DNA of 64,000 bases from Pseudevernia furfuracea (GCA_022315425.1 JAIUPT010000041.1:1302001-1366000); one strand, 5' to 3'; shown: positions 20,880-32,643, numbered from the stretch's first letter. Notes: generated by a model not told the origin, from the letters alone. Made by a program: numbers and translations.

Positions 20880-23800
20880 GGGCTGTCCCTGATCATATAA
20901 TGAAAGAAGGCATACCGACGCTTATATAGCTTTGACGGAGGGCGATCAGAGGGTCTTTATCGGTTTTCTTGTAATACCTAAGACCTTCGCGTCAGATTCG
21001 CATAGTTTATTAACGTCCGAACCGCTTACTCGAACCACCTCTTTCTTATTAAGCCCAATATATCATTGCTACTATCTCCGTATATGCGTTTCGTCAATTT
21101 GCCAACGTCGAATAATCTCCTCTGGCCGTTGGAAATATTTTTTTGTCCTCTCTTCATCGCTTTCGCAGACTGTTTGAATGCTTTGGCGCAGGGCTATTGA
21201 ATAGGGTTCGAGCGATCAATATCTCCATGTTTGCTGGCCGCATGGCCGCCCAATAGTATAAAGCCGGTCAAGATGAGGAGAGGAGCTCTCGCCAGGGATA
21301 GTCGAGGCCAAGGCTGGCGGTCAAGTAGCTTGAAGCGGCGGCTCGCTAGCCAAAAGCGATAGAATCTTTACCGTTCGCTAATTATCAGTATATATAAAAG
21401 AACAAGTATAGGCTTATATTAGCACTTCATACTACGGCATCCTGCGGTCGGACGGTATCCGCCTACTCAAAGAATGCCAGACCTGCGCTCCAAACCCCTC
21501 CAAGCATCCCAAGGGCTCCGCAGGGGCTGTGATGTTGGCCAGGGATAGTGACGATGTTGGGTCTGATATGATAGGGTGAGAACTGTTTAAGGAAATGGGT
21601 TCTATTTGAATAGCTGATATGTTGGAAGATGAATCTAGAGCAGTTGAGGGATCCGTGGTGATCTCTGGGAGGCTTTGCGGAGGATTCAAGACAAGTGAGG
21701 AGGCAAGAGATGGAGGGCGCATCCTAGCAGGCCTTTACGCCCCATGTTGCATTGTTAGTAGCAGAATAAGGTAGGTCTTTCGAGCAAGTTGCAGATTGCA
21801 ATCTCTTGCACAACAGAGCGAATTGGCGACAGGAAGAATGGAAGTTGCTTCAGACTGATATTTGAGCCGCCAACCGAAGCTAGAAACGCCAAGGCGACAC
21901 ATGCCCAGGCATTCACTGCTGCTAGCTTCTCTACTGAGACAGAAAACAAGTACGGTGTCTCGCGAGATACAATCGAATCTTCAGGCCCACTAGTTTAGAG
22001 ACAGTGACGTGGAGAAAAGATACATATCCTACTTCAAGAGTCCGGGTTACATCAGAGAGCTGGCCAATTGTAGAACTACTGAACTACTCTAAATGATGTG
22101 CTACTTAGGATCTTGACTTAGAGCTTGCAACCGGCCTTTTCGTGCTAGTCAAAGATGCCAAAAGAATCTTATGGATCGGCTTCACTCTTGTCAGTCCCGA
22201 GTTTTCATAACTGACACGTATGTTCGCGACGTTTTAGTGGCCATCGCCACGGCGTGGCTCCCCTGCCTCATGCTCATGAAAGCGACAACGCTCCGTCCAC
22301 AACTAATGTTTCACCGATTCTGCCACATTGCTCTGTACCATTCTCTAAGTCAATGATCACACGAGTGAGCATATCCACATAGCCCCATCCCGCCATTAAC
22401 ACGAAAATTATTATTATTGACTTCGAGAGTAGATAAAGGAAAATTGTCGAATAGCATCCTTAAACAATATTGCAAATTTTTGACGACGGCAACTGCGCAG
22501 CGTGATAGATCTTTCTCAATGGCCTACGTCAGAGCCTCCATTGGTGAAGATCCTTGCTGCTACGTAAACGCGAAGAGATTGACTGTGATACTACTCTTGG
22601 TCCGCGATAAGTCTTGTTGGCATCTCGGCGACGTTTCTGCTGCACGACGTCCTTGCGCTTGCGACGTGGCCGTGCTCTTACTACCTTATATATCCATCAC
22701 TGTCACGAATTTATAGTGTGACTAGGGGATTCTGCTGTCTTGGCAGGGTCCGACGCTCTTTTGGCCTAGTGGATAGGGGTAGTCTTCCTGATTGAGTATT
22801 CAGGCGTGAGAACCGATATCTTAGTTACCTTATGGTCAAAGGAATCGCAAACGGCTTTCCCCTCTTCGGCATCGTCTCGCGGAAGAAACACGTCCGTATA
22901 ACGTTTAACTTCCCCCTTTTCACCTCCACAAGATCGCAATCATCTTCTCTATCCATTCTCATAAGCTTTTTCCGTCTTGACCCCATCAAAACACCAGCGA
23001 GGGGCGTTGACACCACATGAGATCTGAGAGGTGAGAGGCGTCTTTGATCGAGGAGGACGAGGCGCATACTTTGGCGTTCCTGTGCTTTGCTCGCTCCTAC
23101 AGCACGACCAAAATTCCCCTCCCAGCTCGCTTTACTCGCGATCCCATTTCGTGCCTGAAATAATCCCTTCCTCACTTATTCGGGGCTGTGGACCTAGCAC
23201 ACTCTTACCCCTACCTATCTACATACAGACATCAACGTCGCCCTGACCTCACCGCCGTCATGCGTCGATGTTTGTCGTGATACGCTTTCTCGCAAAATCG
23301 CGTGGGGTTGATGGTCTGAGGGGAAATGGTGTCCTAGATGGGGATGGAGCGTTGAGAGGAAGGGAATAGGTGGGAGGTTGGGAGGGGTGTGGGTGCTGAA
23401 TGTGTATGTGTGTGGAGAACTCTCTAGGAGTATAGCGGTTTGATGATGGGTTATATGACCGTAGAGTTGAGTCGTCTTAGCAACGCTCATCTATTCGGCA
23501 GGTCTTCACAACCTAAATCTAATCATTTGCTTCCCAAAAAAAAGGATCATAACTTCCGCTACTCCTGGAAGAAAGAATGAGCGCGCTTGGGGCTGATTTC
23601 CGCTGGGTACTAAAATCTTATCAACGAGTATGATTAGTGACACCAGTGTTGGTGGGGCAGGTCTGTCGGTGTTGCAGGTTTGGCTCGAGTGTTCGGTCAC
23701 GCAGGCTGATTGTGGAAGTAGCTTCGTCATTCATTACGGATGCTCGCTCGAGCTTACTTCCTTGCAGCTTCGGCCCAGGTCTCAATGGTTGGGAGCGCGT

Positions 23801-24032
23801 CGGGAAACGGGTCGTCTTACAGCTTTGCAGCGTACTGGTGCAAGGAATCGTGGTGACAGCTGTACAATATGATAGGGATGTGGTGAACTCGCCATCTGCT
23901 TCCCCTTTCCGCTTGCTGGGGATTATAGCAGCTGTGTAGTACGGCATGCATATATTCCGTGTCGAGCGCGGTGTACTCCATCAAACACGAGCACGCTGCA
24001 GTGATATGCATGGGAAACGCCAGATTATGTCG
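20880..24032. other. 3.1-kb accessory region without a supported gene
   Basis: Mixed composition. Minus-strand frames at 21432-21722 (96 codons, Ser/Pro-rich, starts MRPPSLASSL) and 21755-21949 (64 codons, MFSVSVEKLAAVNAW) look mildly protein-like and might be exons of one gene or relics of one, but I found no clean junction between them. A 116-codon basic minus-strand frame (22825-23175) is not recognised. A tRNA A-box-like sequence at about 22759-22775 lacks a B box. Nothing else identified. Confidence 0.35.
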
Positions 24033-25292
24033 CTAGGCGGGCGAGTGCGTCGGAGAGCCCACAATCGAACCCCCGTTTGCGTCCCAAAACACAGGTTGCC
24101 TGGCTTGATGAAACAGCTCCAAGATTCGGATGCCAACATTGGTCTCCAACTCGGTACCATCTCGCGCGATCTTGACGTCTCGGTTGATGTTCCAAGGATT
24201 CCTCAGGCCTCGTGTACGGTAGAAAGGTAGACGAGTCGTTGACATCCATTTGATCTCGAAGGGGCTGCTGAGATTCCATACCTTGCTTTTTGCGCCAGTT
24301 GGAGCCTCTTCGCTGCTCTTGGTAAGAGGAGTCTCGGAGCTAGGCTGGGGACAGGGCTTGTCTTTCTTTGCAATGTCGGCTTCCCAGAAAATGGTACCGC
24401 GGTAGGCGTCGATGAAGATGGCCTCGTCAGGAGCCTGTTCAGTGCTTGGTGTGGGTACTATCTCTGGCGTGTCGGCTTCGGCCGGGTCTGAAGCATCCTC
24501 TACTGGCCTTGTTAAACGTGGTTCTGAAGATGGGTCGGTTATCATGCCTTGCATCCGTGCATAGCCAAAATACTCTCCAGACTTGTTGACGGAAAAGATG
24601 AGAAACACATCATCGGCGCACTAGATCAAGTTAAGACAGCTAGGCATGACTATTGCACGGTTTCTCCAACATACTGCAAATGCCTTGTTCAGCGCTGTTT
24701 CATTGTGCTCTTGGGTCACCCAGTGCCCGCTCCGTACTGATTGTTCGACATCTTCTCTCGCTAGGCTCTTCATCACGAAGAATCTTTTCTTCGCGTTGTT
24801 CTCGAGTGGTGCTTTTATACTTAGCTCGCCCGCGTTCAGTGACTCGGATGGACTTCCTTCGCTGTTGCCCCTCAGAGGATCTTCGAAGGCCAGAGATGGA
24901 CCGCGTTTTTTGTCGTCCCCGGGTTGAATGGTAGTGATGGTGGGAATAGGAATAGGGACAGGAATGTCCGCCCCACGGATGCGACATACTAAGCGTATAC
25001 CTTGAAACCTCGACTTGTGAAATCGATTCATGGCACCTAAGAGCGCTTCGCTCGTGCTATATTTGACGAAGGCGGACTTGCTCTTGGAGATCCAAAAGAC
25101 GCTCTGGATAGTTGTCGTTGCCGCTTCGGAAAAATGCTCCTTGAGTTTCACAATATCTGTGCTGAATGGTAGGTTGCCGACCCAGAGCGCATGACCTGAC
25201 TGTCGAGGTTTTCTCGGTGGACCACGAAGGGCGTCTGGTGTTCGATTGGCGGTGGAGCTCGTGACTTTAGGGCTTCGAACAATTAGTAACAT
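24033..25292 (-). CDS. RRM-YTH domain RNA-binding protein (m6A reader family)
   Basis: Two exons, 25292-24675 and 24620-24033, about 401 aa; the N-terminus before MLLIVRSPK is uncertain, since the frame is open upstream and a TTACTAAT branch-like site lies at the start. Residues 35-115 form an RRM: ALWVGNLPFSTDIVKLKEHF, then SKSKSAFVKYSTSEALLGAM. The YTH domain follows: KRFFVMKSLAREDVEQSV, SGHWVTQEHNETALNKAFA/CADDVFLIFSVNKSGEYFG, and after a long acidic insert (about 80 residues) IKWMSTTRLPFYRTRGLRNP, WNINRDVKIARDGTELE. YTH proteins bind N6-methyladenosine in an aromatic cage; HW and KW tryptophans are present. The intron interrupts the YTH domain. Confidence 0.88.
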
Positions 25293-25391
25293 CTTGGCGA
25301 TATACTCTGAACAGGAAGGAAAAGTAAATCCATCGTCAAGACGAGAAGTGTGCTTGAGAAGCAATCAAGAGTCAAGTAACGATCAAAAGTT
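25293..25391. promoter_or_regulatory. 99-bp bidirectional gap between YTH gene and Zn2Cys6 remnant
   Basis: The two start codons are separated by about 100 bp only, so the genes must share promoter elements or have overlapping leaders. No TATA box is evident. Confidence 0.4.
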
Positions 25392-26365
25392 ATGGACGTC
25401 ATCACCACTCCCACAACGCCTTCAACAATCGATACGACCATCCCACACTCCAGCCATCTTGGTCTAGCCGCCGAGGCTTTTTCAAGTCCTGTTAGTGAGC
25501 TTGCACTCGATATCGAGAACAACGACCAACCCCATACAAAGAAACACTCACAACGCAAAGTTGTAACTTCAAATGCCTGCATCGAGTGCCGCAGAAGACG
25601 CTCAAAGGTATGATCGTTTCTTTGGGGCAACGAGACACAGTTTACATCCTACCACTACTGAATGAGATGTTCTACTAGTGCGATGGCAATTCCCCGTGTG
25701 ACTCTTGCTCCCGCCGCTTCACAGTTCACCCGGCAAATATGTGTGTATACGAGGTGAGCTCACGGCTCGTGAAGAGGGAATTGCAGAGTGAGAACGGTGA
25801 GCTGCGGCGGCAAAAGGCCATCTCCGACAAGATTTTCCATGCTCTCCGATCGGGCTGGCAGGTCTCCAAGATCCTTCAGTTGTTGACGGACCAAGAAAGT
25901 CTGGCTCTTATCGCCAAGATTGCCGCAGATGTGCCATCGATCGAGTGCTCGACTGGGTCTTTGTTGACTGGGTCTAGTATCAGCACACCATCACAGGACA
26001 GCTCGGCAACAGACGAGGAACTCTTGATGCAGAAATACGAGATCGAAGACTCCTCCCAAAGCCAAACGGAAACGACCGCGCAGACATGTCCTTGGATCGC
26101 CACCGCCCACGACGAAATCCTGACCCGACATCTCTTCTCCGTCTACTGGACCTTCCTCCACCCATCTTACCGTCTCTTCAGCATGGAGCAATTCTTACAG
26201 GGCTACGAAACCGGCAATCAAGAAGATTCCGGATATCGCGACGCTCAGGAGGGATTTCATCGCCGAGGCGGCGTTTCAGGAGGTCTTGGCCGATCGGAGT
26301 GCGAGGACTTGGCTGGAGGCTTCGCGCGTTATGCTGATTGTGCACGGTCACGCGGAGGTGTCTAG
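25392..26365 (+). pseudogene. Truncated, frame-shifted Zn2Cys6 transcription factor
   Basis: Exons 25392-25607 and 25679-26365 give a 300-aa product. The zinc cluster is restored by splicing: ACIECRRRRSK/CDGNSPCDSC and a sixth cysteine in NMCVYE, with an unusually long last spacer. A coiled linker (KRELQSENGELRRQKAISDK, FHALRSGWQV) and the start of the regulatory region (PWIATAHDEILTRHLFSVYW, LHPSYRLFSMEQFLQGYE) follow. At about 26215-26230 the conserved text stops and continues in the +1 frame as KIPDIATLRRDFIAEAAFQE, SARTWLEASRVMLIV, to a stop at 26382-26384. The segment normally between these motifs is missing and nothing of the roughly 400 further residues follows. So an internal deletion with frameshift plus 3' loss. 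Its ATG is 99 bp from the YTH gene start. Confidence 0.8.
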
Positions 26366-26384
26366 AAGCGATTTTGCAGCATGA

Positions 26385-28035
26385 GGTTGTGGTTATGCGG
26401 CCGTATCTTTCCCCCCTTTTCACCCTTTCTATCTTCTTTCCTTTTTCTCTCTACCCATCTCACATCGACATTCATGACTTAGTTTTAGGACGATGTCTAT
26501 TTTGATTTCACTGGTTCGCCACTGGTGGACTCTTTCCATCCATCGCGTCAGCACTGGATTCTAACAGTTCTAATGGCAGCGAGAAGTCCCTACCAGAAAC
26601 ACAACGTACAAAAGTGCGCGGTCAAGATTAATGGCAACCTTTGCAGTTTTAAGTGTTTTGGATACCGATTATCCACACCAATATATAGCAGAAAGCCTAT
26701 CCACTCGTCGGACGCATTCTGAGGATAATCATTCACAGACGCTGCATATCTGTAGAAACAGGTCGACAGACATTCTATATTCGGATATCGTAGTCTTCAA
26801 CCATCCGGCTAGTTTATATCCTCTTCCAGTTTATTGGACGAACGTCCGTACAGTGTTTGAGAGTTTGGAAGGGGAGGGGCGCACAGACACATTGGATAAA
26901 AGGGCCTAGGGAATCGACAACGCTAGGAGCTGTAAACGAAATCCAGGAGTCGGGCTGGGAATTTATAGTTGCAAATGGATCTTATGCACCGTCATAGTGT
27001 GGTCCATGCAAATGACGACACTTAGGAGTGTTTAAGACAGAACTCAGGGAATCAGCGGGTGTCCCCCACTCTCTGTGCTAGAGCTTTTCAAGTCGTCAAA
27101 AGTATGGAGACAGACAAATCGTAAAATAGTTGCTCTAGTACTCCGTACATACACAATCAATATCGCGATATACCTTCTGCTTTTCATGGGCGGTCGTTCC
27201 AGCAAAAATTTCATGGGTCGGCTGCCAAGCCGGAGCTCCCGCGGGTTCTGCAAAAGACAGTACAGAAATGATAGGTGGCCATGCATTCGTGTGGGTAGAA
27301 GAGGATGTAGAATCTATGGAGGAAGTGGCTGCAGAAGAATGATGCCACTCTGCCAAGCACGCTATGCTACATATGGCCATAGCACGAAAGCACCTTCCAA
27401 CTAAGGTAAGGTAAGGTAAGTAGGTACCACAGGCAATTAAATTCAAACTTTGTTACTCCTGAAGCTCCTTCTTCAAGCTCGGTGGGGGGGGAATCGAATC
27501 TAAAACGATGATTTTGAAGATATCTTGTTAGAAAAGTTAGATGTTGCTATGGGAGCAAACCAGCTCTAGCAGCAACCAGAAAGCAAGCCCTTGGATCAAA
27601 AACGATGGGGAGGCTGGTGGCAGAGTCAGAAAGAAATCACTCCTCGAGTTCTTGAAATTCACCCGATCTAAGATTTCATGGTTGTCATGACGGCACCCAC
27701 TTATCGTCAATGCTCTAAATACTCCCATCAGTATATTGATCATTTAGCGGTGCCTATAAAGAATCAATGCAGTCTTTTTTCGCTAGCGGTACCTTCTCCT
27801 CCATAAGGTATTCTGTTAGATAGATAATGCATATATACTCGCATTGGAGGGACGTTTCCATGCTGAGGAGGAAGAGAGCTCTATGATTACTTTCATTTGC
27901 CTTTTGTGGCTTTATCCTCAGCCATCCCTTACGCATACTCATCACCCTTCATCTATAAATATTTCGGGGTCAGCATTACTGCTTTCAATCAAAAGGGTGT
28001 TTAGAGCATTTTGCTCCCGCAAGATGTCTTGTAAC
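26385..28035. other. 1.65-kb gene-free region
   Basis: Starts where the truncated Zn2Cys6 gene ends. A pyrimidine-rich tract (26405-26460) follows it. A 92-codon plus-strand frame (26631-26909) has no recognisable features. A short tandem repeat of aaggt lies at 27402-27420, and a poly-G run at about 27483-27491. No gene supported. Confidence 0.4.
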
Positions 28036-28672
28036 TCAGAAAGGGCATTCTGAAAATAGACGTACCCATCCCAACTGCTTCCACATGTTCAACTTGTCCC
28101 ACTCCTTAGTGAAGCTGTGTACCTTCCCATCTTTGACCTCAAAGATAGCAGCAGCTGTCCATTTCGCCTTCTTTCCACTGGGCTCAATGCCATTGTGAGG
28201 CTGCCCGCAATGGCTGCCTTCAGCGCTATACCTGAGCAACACATGCTCGTCTTTCGCGAAAACTATGTCATAGCTAATGATGTGCAGGTCGGCAATAGCG
28301 GACATGACCTTTGCGTGGGAGTCCGCATAGTCTAGGGGCGCTGCAACTTTTCCATCAAACATGTCCTTTCCCGGATCAATTCCGAGTAGGGAATGGGTAA
28401 GACAACCAAAAGACTGGGTGGATTGCTTACTATGGCAGGTCGGGAAAGTAGTTGGAGCGGTGAAGGTCGAGTTTGAAGTACATAAATCAGAAACACTGGA
28501 GCGGCCTTTGTTGCGTTTGGGGGAATAGGCCGTTGACATGTACTCTAAGACCACGGCAATGTTTTTCTAGCATATTAGTCGGAGCGAGAGAGTCTGGTGT
28601 CAGTCATGTATGTACCTTCTCCTCATCTGTCTGGGCGGTCGAGACTTTGATTGGAGGTTCCTGATTAGACAT
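28036..28672 (-). CDS. SnoaL/NTF2-like fold protein
   Basis: Exons 28672-28616 and 28566-28036, 195 aa. After MSNQEPPIKVSTAQTDEEK/KNIAVVLEYMSTAY the protein follows the NTF2-like pattern of small alpha+beta barrels: DYADSHAKVMSAIADLHI, SYDIVFAKDEHVLLRYSAEG, KAKWTAAAIFEVKDGKVHSF and KEWDKLNMWKQLGW. Such proteins are cyclases, isomerases or binding proteins of small molecules; the substrate cannot be told. Homologues tend to end close to the QLGW motif. Here the frame continues with WVRLFSECPF, but a GTACGT donor right after GGATGG could instead splice to a CAG followed by TAA near 27985 and end the protein at LGW. No signal peptide. Confidence 0.7.
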
Positions 28673-29609
28673 GTTTCCCACTGCCGTTAGAGTATATAGA
28701 TTATGAATGCAGGATTGGTATGTGAATTGATTTATAGTAGTTACTCGTAGCAAAAGCAAGTCGGCTGAGTTATTTTGATTGAGATGTTACGTCACCTTCA
28801 CCTTCACTATGCCTCCAGTCCGAAAACGCCTCTTACACAGGTACTCGTACGCCAGTAGTACTTCATGTTTCGAATATATCCTATCTTCACTCCTTACGCA
28901 CAGTGTGTGTATTGTATTTCAAGTTTTACAGAGCGCCTTTCCCGTTCACACGAAGCTTGGATACTCTACAGTACTGGTTCCTGTCCAACTAGACTTGGTC
29001 TGATTATTATATACGGTAAATCATCCTCGAGTCATGCAAATAATAATACGTGGGATCCAACTTTTAGCAACCCGGCGCTCAGTAGTACTTACCGGTACTC
29101 TATGTTGGAGTGGGCGTGGAAGGTTCAGCGGCCAGCGGGAAAGCTTGGCAATTTGCCCACGAGACATGGGGAAGCGTGACATTCTTCTAATTCCGGTCAT
29201 TCCTTATTGCTCACTCCAACATTTGTTCCTTTGCCTTTCTTTTCTGTGCTTTGCTTGTTCGCGACGAATTCAATGATACCTACTTGATACGACTGATGAC
29301 TCATTACTCAATACTCATTGCTCCAACTTTTCAAAGTTGAAACTGCACTGCCTTGTGTTTCGTTTCCGACTGCTGACTGGTGACTGTTCTAATACGACCT
29401 TAAAATTCCTTGGTTGACCCGCTTGCATTCGAAACACCGCAAAGGATTTGAACATGTTTGGGACCTGCTACACTCAGCCCCAGGCGGCTTGAAAGTTGCT
29501 GTCCTAGTCATAGAAAGTACGACATCCGCACATATTCGCACCCCGTGCTTTCACGCTCTGTTGATGCGAGCTTCATGTATTCACGCCTTCTGTTGCTTTG
29601 TACCATGTG
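28673..29609. other. Promoter region of the CLC gene and SnoaL-like gene
   Basis: About 0.94 kb between divergent genes. Contains short repeats of gactgatgactc/tactcaat around 29290-29320. ORFs here have no protein character. Confidence 0.4.
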
Positions 29610-32399
29610 ATGACTCAACCCACGATGACTGACAGCCGACCCGGTAGAAATCTTCGCTTGAGCTTTGCTCCCATTCGCATCCCCCCTCCATTTACCATGC
29701 CTCGCTCCGCGTCCTCCCACATTTCCTCTCAGACTGTCGATGAAGACGATGAGGAAGAGGATGATATCATATCTCAACGAGCTGGCTATTTGACACCCAC
29801 TTCGCCTATAGCTGCCCGCCGTCTCCATTCTGCTAGGGCCTCTCAGCTGGACCTTCGAAAACGCGTGCCCTCTAAACAACATTCATATGACGAACACTCG
29901 AGCCTGCTGGCATTTGGGGATGGGAACACGAAGAGTTACACGGCGCCCAACACCGGGCGCCCGCGCTTCTCAAGACGGTCGAGTCAAGGCAGCCTCCGAA
30001 TGTCCAAGAACCACAGCAGAGCCAGCTCATGGGGTTTCCGCCTAGCAAACGCACTTGGCTCAGCGCGGAAGTTTACGGAAGATACAATGGGCGACTCCAA
30101 GGCCTCAATGTTCATGGACGAGCGAGTATGGTACGATCAATTTACATCAACGGACTGGGTGCATGACAGCATTGCTGACGCCTTCCGAATACGTGATCTT
30201 CGAGCACGAAAGGACCTGCGGGGACGCATATCCGCATGGTTCGACGGAGCCCAAGGCTGGATCCTTGTGGCTATAATTGGATGTATAACCGCGTGTGTAG
30301 CATTTTTTGTGAACATTTCAGAGACTTCCATTTTCGATTACAAGGAAGGCTATTGCAAAGACGGCTGGTACTTTAGCAAGAGGAAATGTTGCTATTTTCA
30401 AAATCACTGCGCTTCCTGGGAGACTTGGGGGGAGAGCATGAGTATCACCGGCATGGAGAGAAAGTGGATTGATTTCGTAGCCTACGTTTTCTTCGTGATA
30501 GTCTTCTCTGTCGGCGCCTGCTTCTTGACCTTGCTCACCAAGACGGAGATACCATCAGCCTTTTCACTCTCCACTCTGGACGAGAATTTGGGCGCCGACA
30601 AGCACAAGAGCCGGGTTGAATCCGACGATATGAGCCAGAAAGCCCCCGAAGCTATTGATGAAAAGCCTGGCACCATGGTCTATTATCCCGCTGCAGGGAG
30701 CGGTGTTGCTGAAGTGAAAGTCATTCTCAGTGGCTTCGTCGTGCACGGCTACCTTGGTCTCCGAACCCTCGTCGTAAAGACTTTCGCACTCATCCTCAGT
30801 GTTGCGTCTGGCCTTAGTATCGGCAAGGAAGGTCCATACGTTCATATTTCTTCCTGTATAGGAAATATCGCCTGCAGATTATTCTCCAAGTACAGCCACA
30901 ACGACGGCAAGCGGCGAGAGATTCTTAGCGCCAGTGCAGCCAGCGGTGTTGGTGTCGCCTTTGGCGCGCCCATTAGCGGAGTTCTTTTCAGTCTTGAAGA
31001 GGTCAGCTATTATTTTCCGCCTAAGACATTGTTTAGGACCTTCTTTTGCTGCATCGTAGCAACCCTTTCGCTCAAGTTCCTCAATCCTTACGGCACTGGG
31101 AAGATTGTCATCTTTGAGGTCCGCTACCTTTCAGACTGGAAATCCTTTGAAATGATTGTCTTCATACTGCTTGGTATGCTAGGTGGTGCACTCGGTGCAC
31201 TGTTCATCAAAGCATCCAGAGTTTGGGCTCGTACCTTTCGACGCATCCCAACCATCAAACGTTGGCCGGTCCTCGAAGTTGCACTTGTGGCATTAGTCAC
31301 TGGCCTAGCGAGCTTTTGGAATCGCTACACCAAACTCGCAGTCACAGAACTTCTCTTTGAAATATCCAGCCCTTGCAAGGGCAGTACGTCTGGCCTCTGC
31401 CCTCAGTATGGAAGCGAGATTCTCGGCATTGTTGGCTACCTTTGCATTGCCTTTGTCATCAAAAGCATCCTGACTGTAATCACTTTTGGCATTAAGGTTC
31501 CTGGTGGTATTTACGTTCCAAGTATGGTTGTCGGTGGTCTAATGGGACGTATTGTTGGCCACCTTGTACAATACCTCGCCTTCATTCACCCAGATCATGC
31601 AATCTTCGGTAGCTGCCCAAAAGGCGGAGACATGGAAGGCTGCATCACCCCTGGGGTGTACGCATTGGTTGCCGCAGGTGCAACCATGTGCGGCGTAACC
31701 AGGCTGTCCGTGACCCTCGCCGTCATCCTCTTTGAGCTCACTGGAAGCCTAGACCATGTACTCCCCTTCTCCCTCTCAGTCTTGGTAGCCAAATGGACCG
31801 CCGACGCCATCGAACCTCTCAGCATCTACGACCTTCTCACCGACATGAACTCTTACCCCTTACTTGACAACAAAATTCGCCCCATCTTCACCTCCGACCT
31901 CGGAGACATCACACCCAAAGTTCGCTCCCATCGCATCATCGACATCTCTAGCTCCCCCCTCGTCTCCGCCCAAAGTATACGTCGCAAACTTGAACTCCTC
32001 CACGAGGCAGGCGAAATCGACGGCGGTCTCCCCATCGTTCGTCACGGTGTGCTCGTGGGCCTCATACCTGCCCCGGATCTCCAGTTCGCGCTGGATAACC
32101 TCGACGACGAAGAGCAGTCTTTGTGCTTGATGGCTACGAACGTAACGTGGCATGGCAACGTTGAGGAAGAGGAAGAGCGAGAACCAGATCCTACAGATTT
32201 CACGCCGTATATCGATCCGGCGCCTGTCGCGTTGGATATCCATTCGCCGATGGATCTTGTCTTTCAATGTTTTGTCAAGTTGGGGTTGAGGTATATTTGT
32301 GTGCTGAGGGATGGGCAGTACGCAGGGTTGGTGCACAAGAAGGCTTTTGTGAGGTATATCAAAGAGTTGGAGGAGGCTGGGTTGACCGATCCTGCGTAA
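29610..32399 (+). CDS. CLC-family chloride channel / Cl-/H+ exchanger with CBS domains
   Basis: Intronless, 929 aa from ATG 29610 (a second in-frame ATG is 15 nt on). A long polar N-terminus (about 1-200, Ser/Arg-rich) precedes the membrane domain. Signature loops: GSGVAEVKVILSG (about residue 364; canonical GSGIPE, here VA), GKEGPYVHISSCIGNI (about 404, with the gating glutamate), GVAFGAPISGVLFSLEE, and VPGGIYVPSMVVGGLMGR. Two CBS domains form the cytosolic end (about 750-835 and 868-926). Fungal CLCs of this type act in Golgi, endosomal or plasma membranes and affect copper/iron loading and pH; location is inferred from yeast Gef1. Confidence 0.93.
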   Translation: MTQPTMTDSRPGRNLRLSFAPIRIPPPFTMPRSASSHISSQTVDEDDEEEDDIISQRAGYLTPTSPIAARRLHSARASQLDLRKRVPSKQHSYDEHSSLLAFGDGNTKSYTAPNTGRPRFSRRSSQGSLRMSKNHSRASSWGFRLANALGSARKFTEDTMGDSKASMFMDERVWYDQFTSTDWVHDSIADAFRIRDLRARKDLRGRISAWFDGAQGWILVAIIGCITACVAFFVNISETSIFDYKEGYCKDGWYFSKRKCCYFQNHCASWETWGESMSITGMERKWIDFVAYVFFVIVFSVGACFLTLLTKTEIPSAFSLSTLDENLGADKHKSRVESDDMSQKAPEAIDEKPGTMVYYPAAGSGVAEVKVILSGFVVHGYLGLRTLVVKTFALILSVASGLSIGKEGPYVHISSCIGNIACRLFSKYSHNDGKRREILSASAASGVGVAFGAPISGVLFSLEEVSYYFPPKTLFRTFFCCIVATLSLKFLNPYGTGKIVIFEVRYLSDWKSFEMIVFILLGMLGGALGALFIKASRVWARTFRRIPTIKRWPVLEVALVALVTGLASFWNRYTKLAVTELLFEISSPCKGSTSGLCPQYGSEILGIVGYLCIAFVIKSILTVITFGIKVPGGIYVPSMVVGGLMGRIVGHLVQYLAFIHPDHAIFGSCPKGGDMEGCITPGVYALVAAGATMCGVTRLSVTLAVILFELTGSLDHVLPFSLSVLVAKWTADAIEPLSIYDLLTDMNSYPLLDNKIRPIFTSDLGDITPKVRSHRIIDISSSPLVSAQSIRRKLELLHEAGEIDGGLPIVRHGVLVGLIPAPDLQFALDNLDDEEQSLCLMATNVTWHGNVEEEEEREPDPTDFTPYIDPAPVALDIHSPMDLVFQCFVKLGLRYICVLRDGQYAGLVHKKAFVRYIKELEEAGLTDPA

Positions 32400-32643
32400 T
32401 GGGGATATTGCGTACGGTCTTTCACCTTTCTGCTATCTTGCTCTACGTCCTTTCCTGTCACATTTAGCGTTTGCATGTTTTAGCATAGCGTTTTCGTTTT
32501 AGCATTAGCATACTTTGAACATTCTTGATCCGCATATTACGTTTTATGTTTGGGTACACGAATGGAAAAAAACACTATTTCCCACCAACACTTGACCTTT
32601 TCCAGCGTGGTCAGAAGTCCACCATCCTCGCTTCTCACTACTG

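Noticed and set aside
22740..22815. tRNA-like sequence (tggcctagtggata resembles an A box)
   Set aside because: No B box, no closing acceptor stem, and no plausible anticodon arm; at most a degenerate tRNA-derived fragment.
22825..23175. Minus-strand 116-codon basic ORF
   Set aside because: No recognisable motif, no introns or promoter features, and surrounding DNA looks non-coding.
26631..26909. Plus-strand 92-codon ORF
   Set aside because: No domain features; composition matches flanking non-coding sequence.
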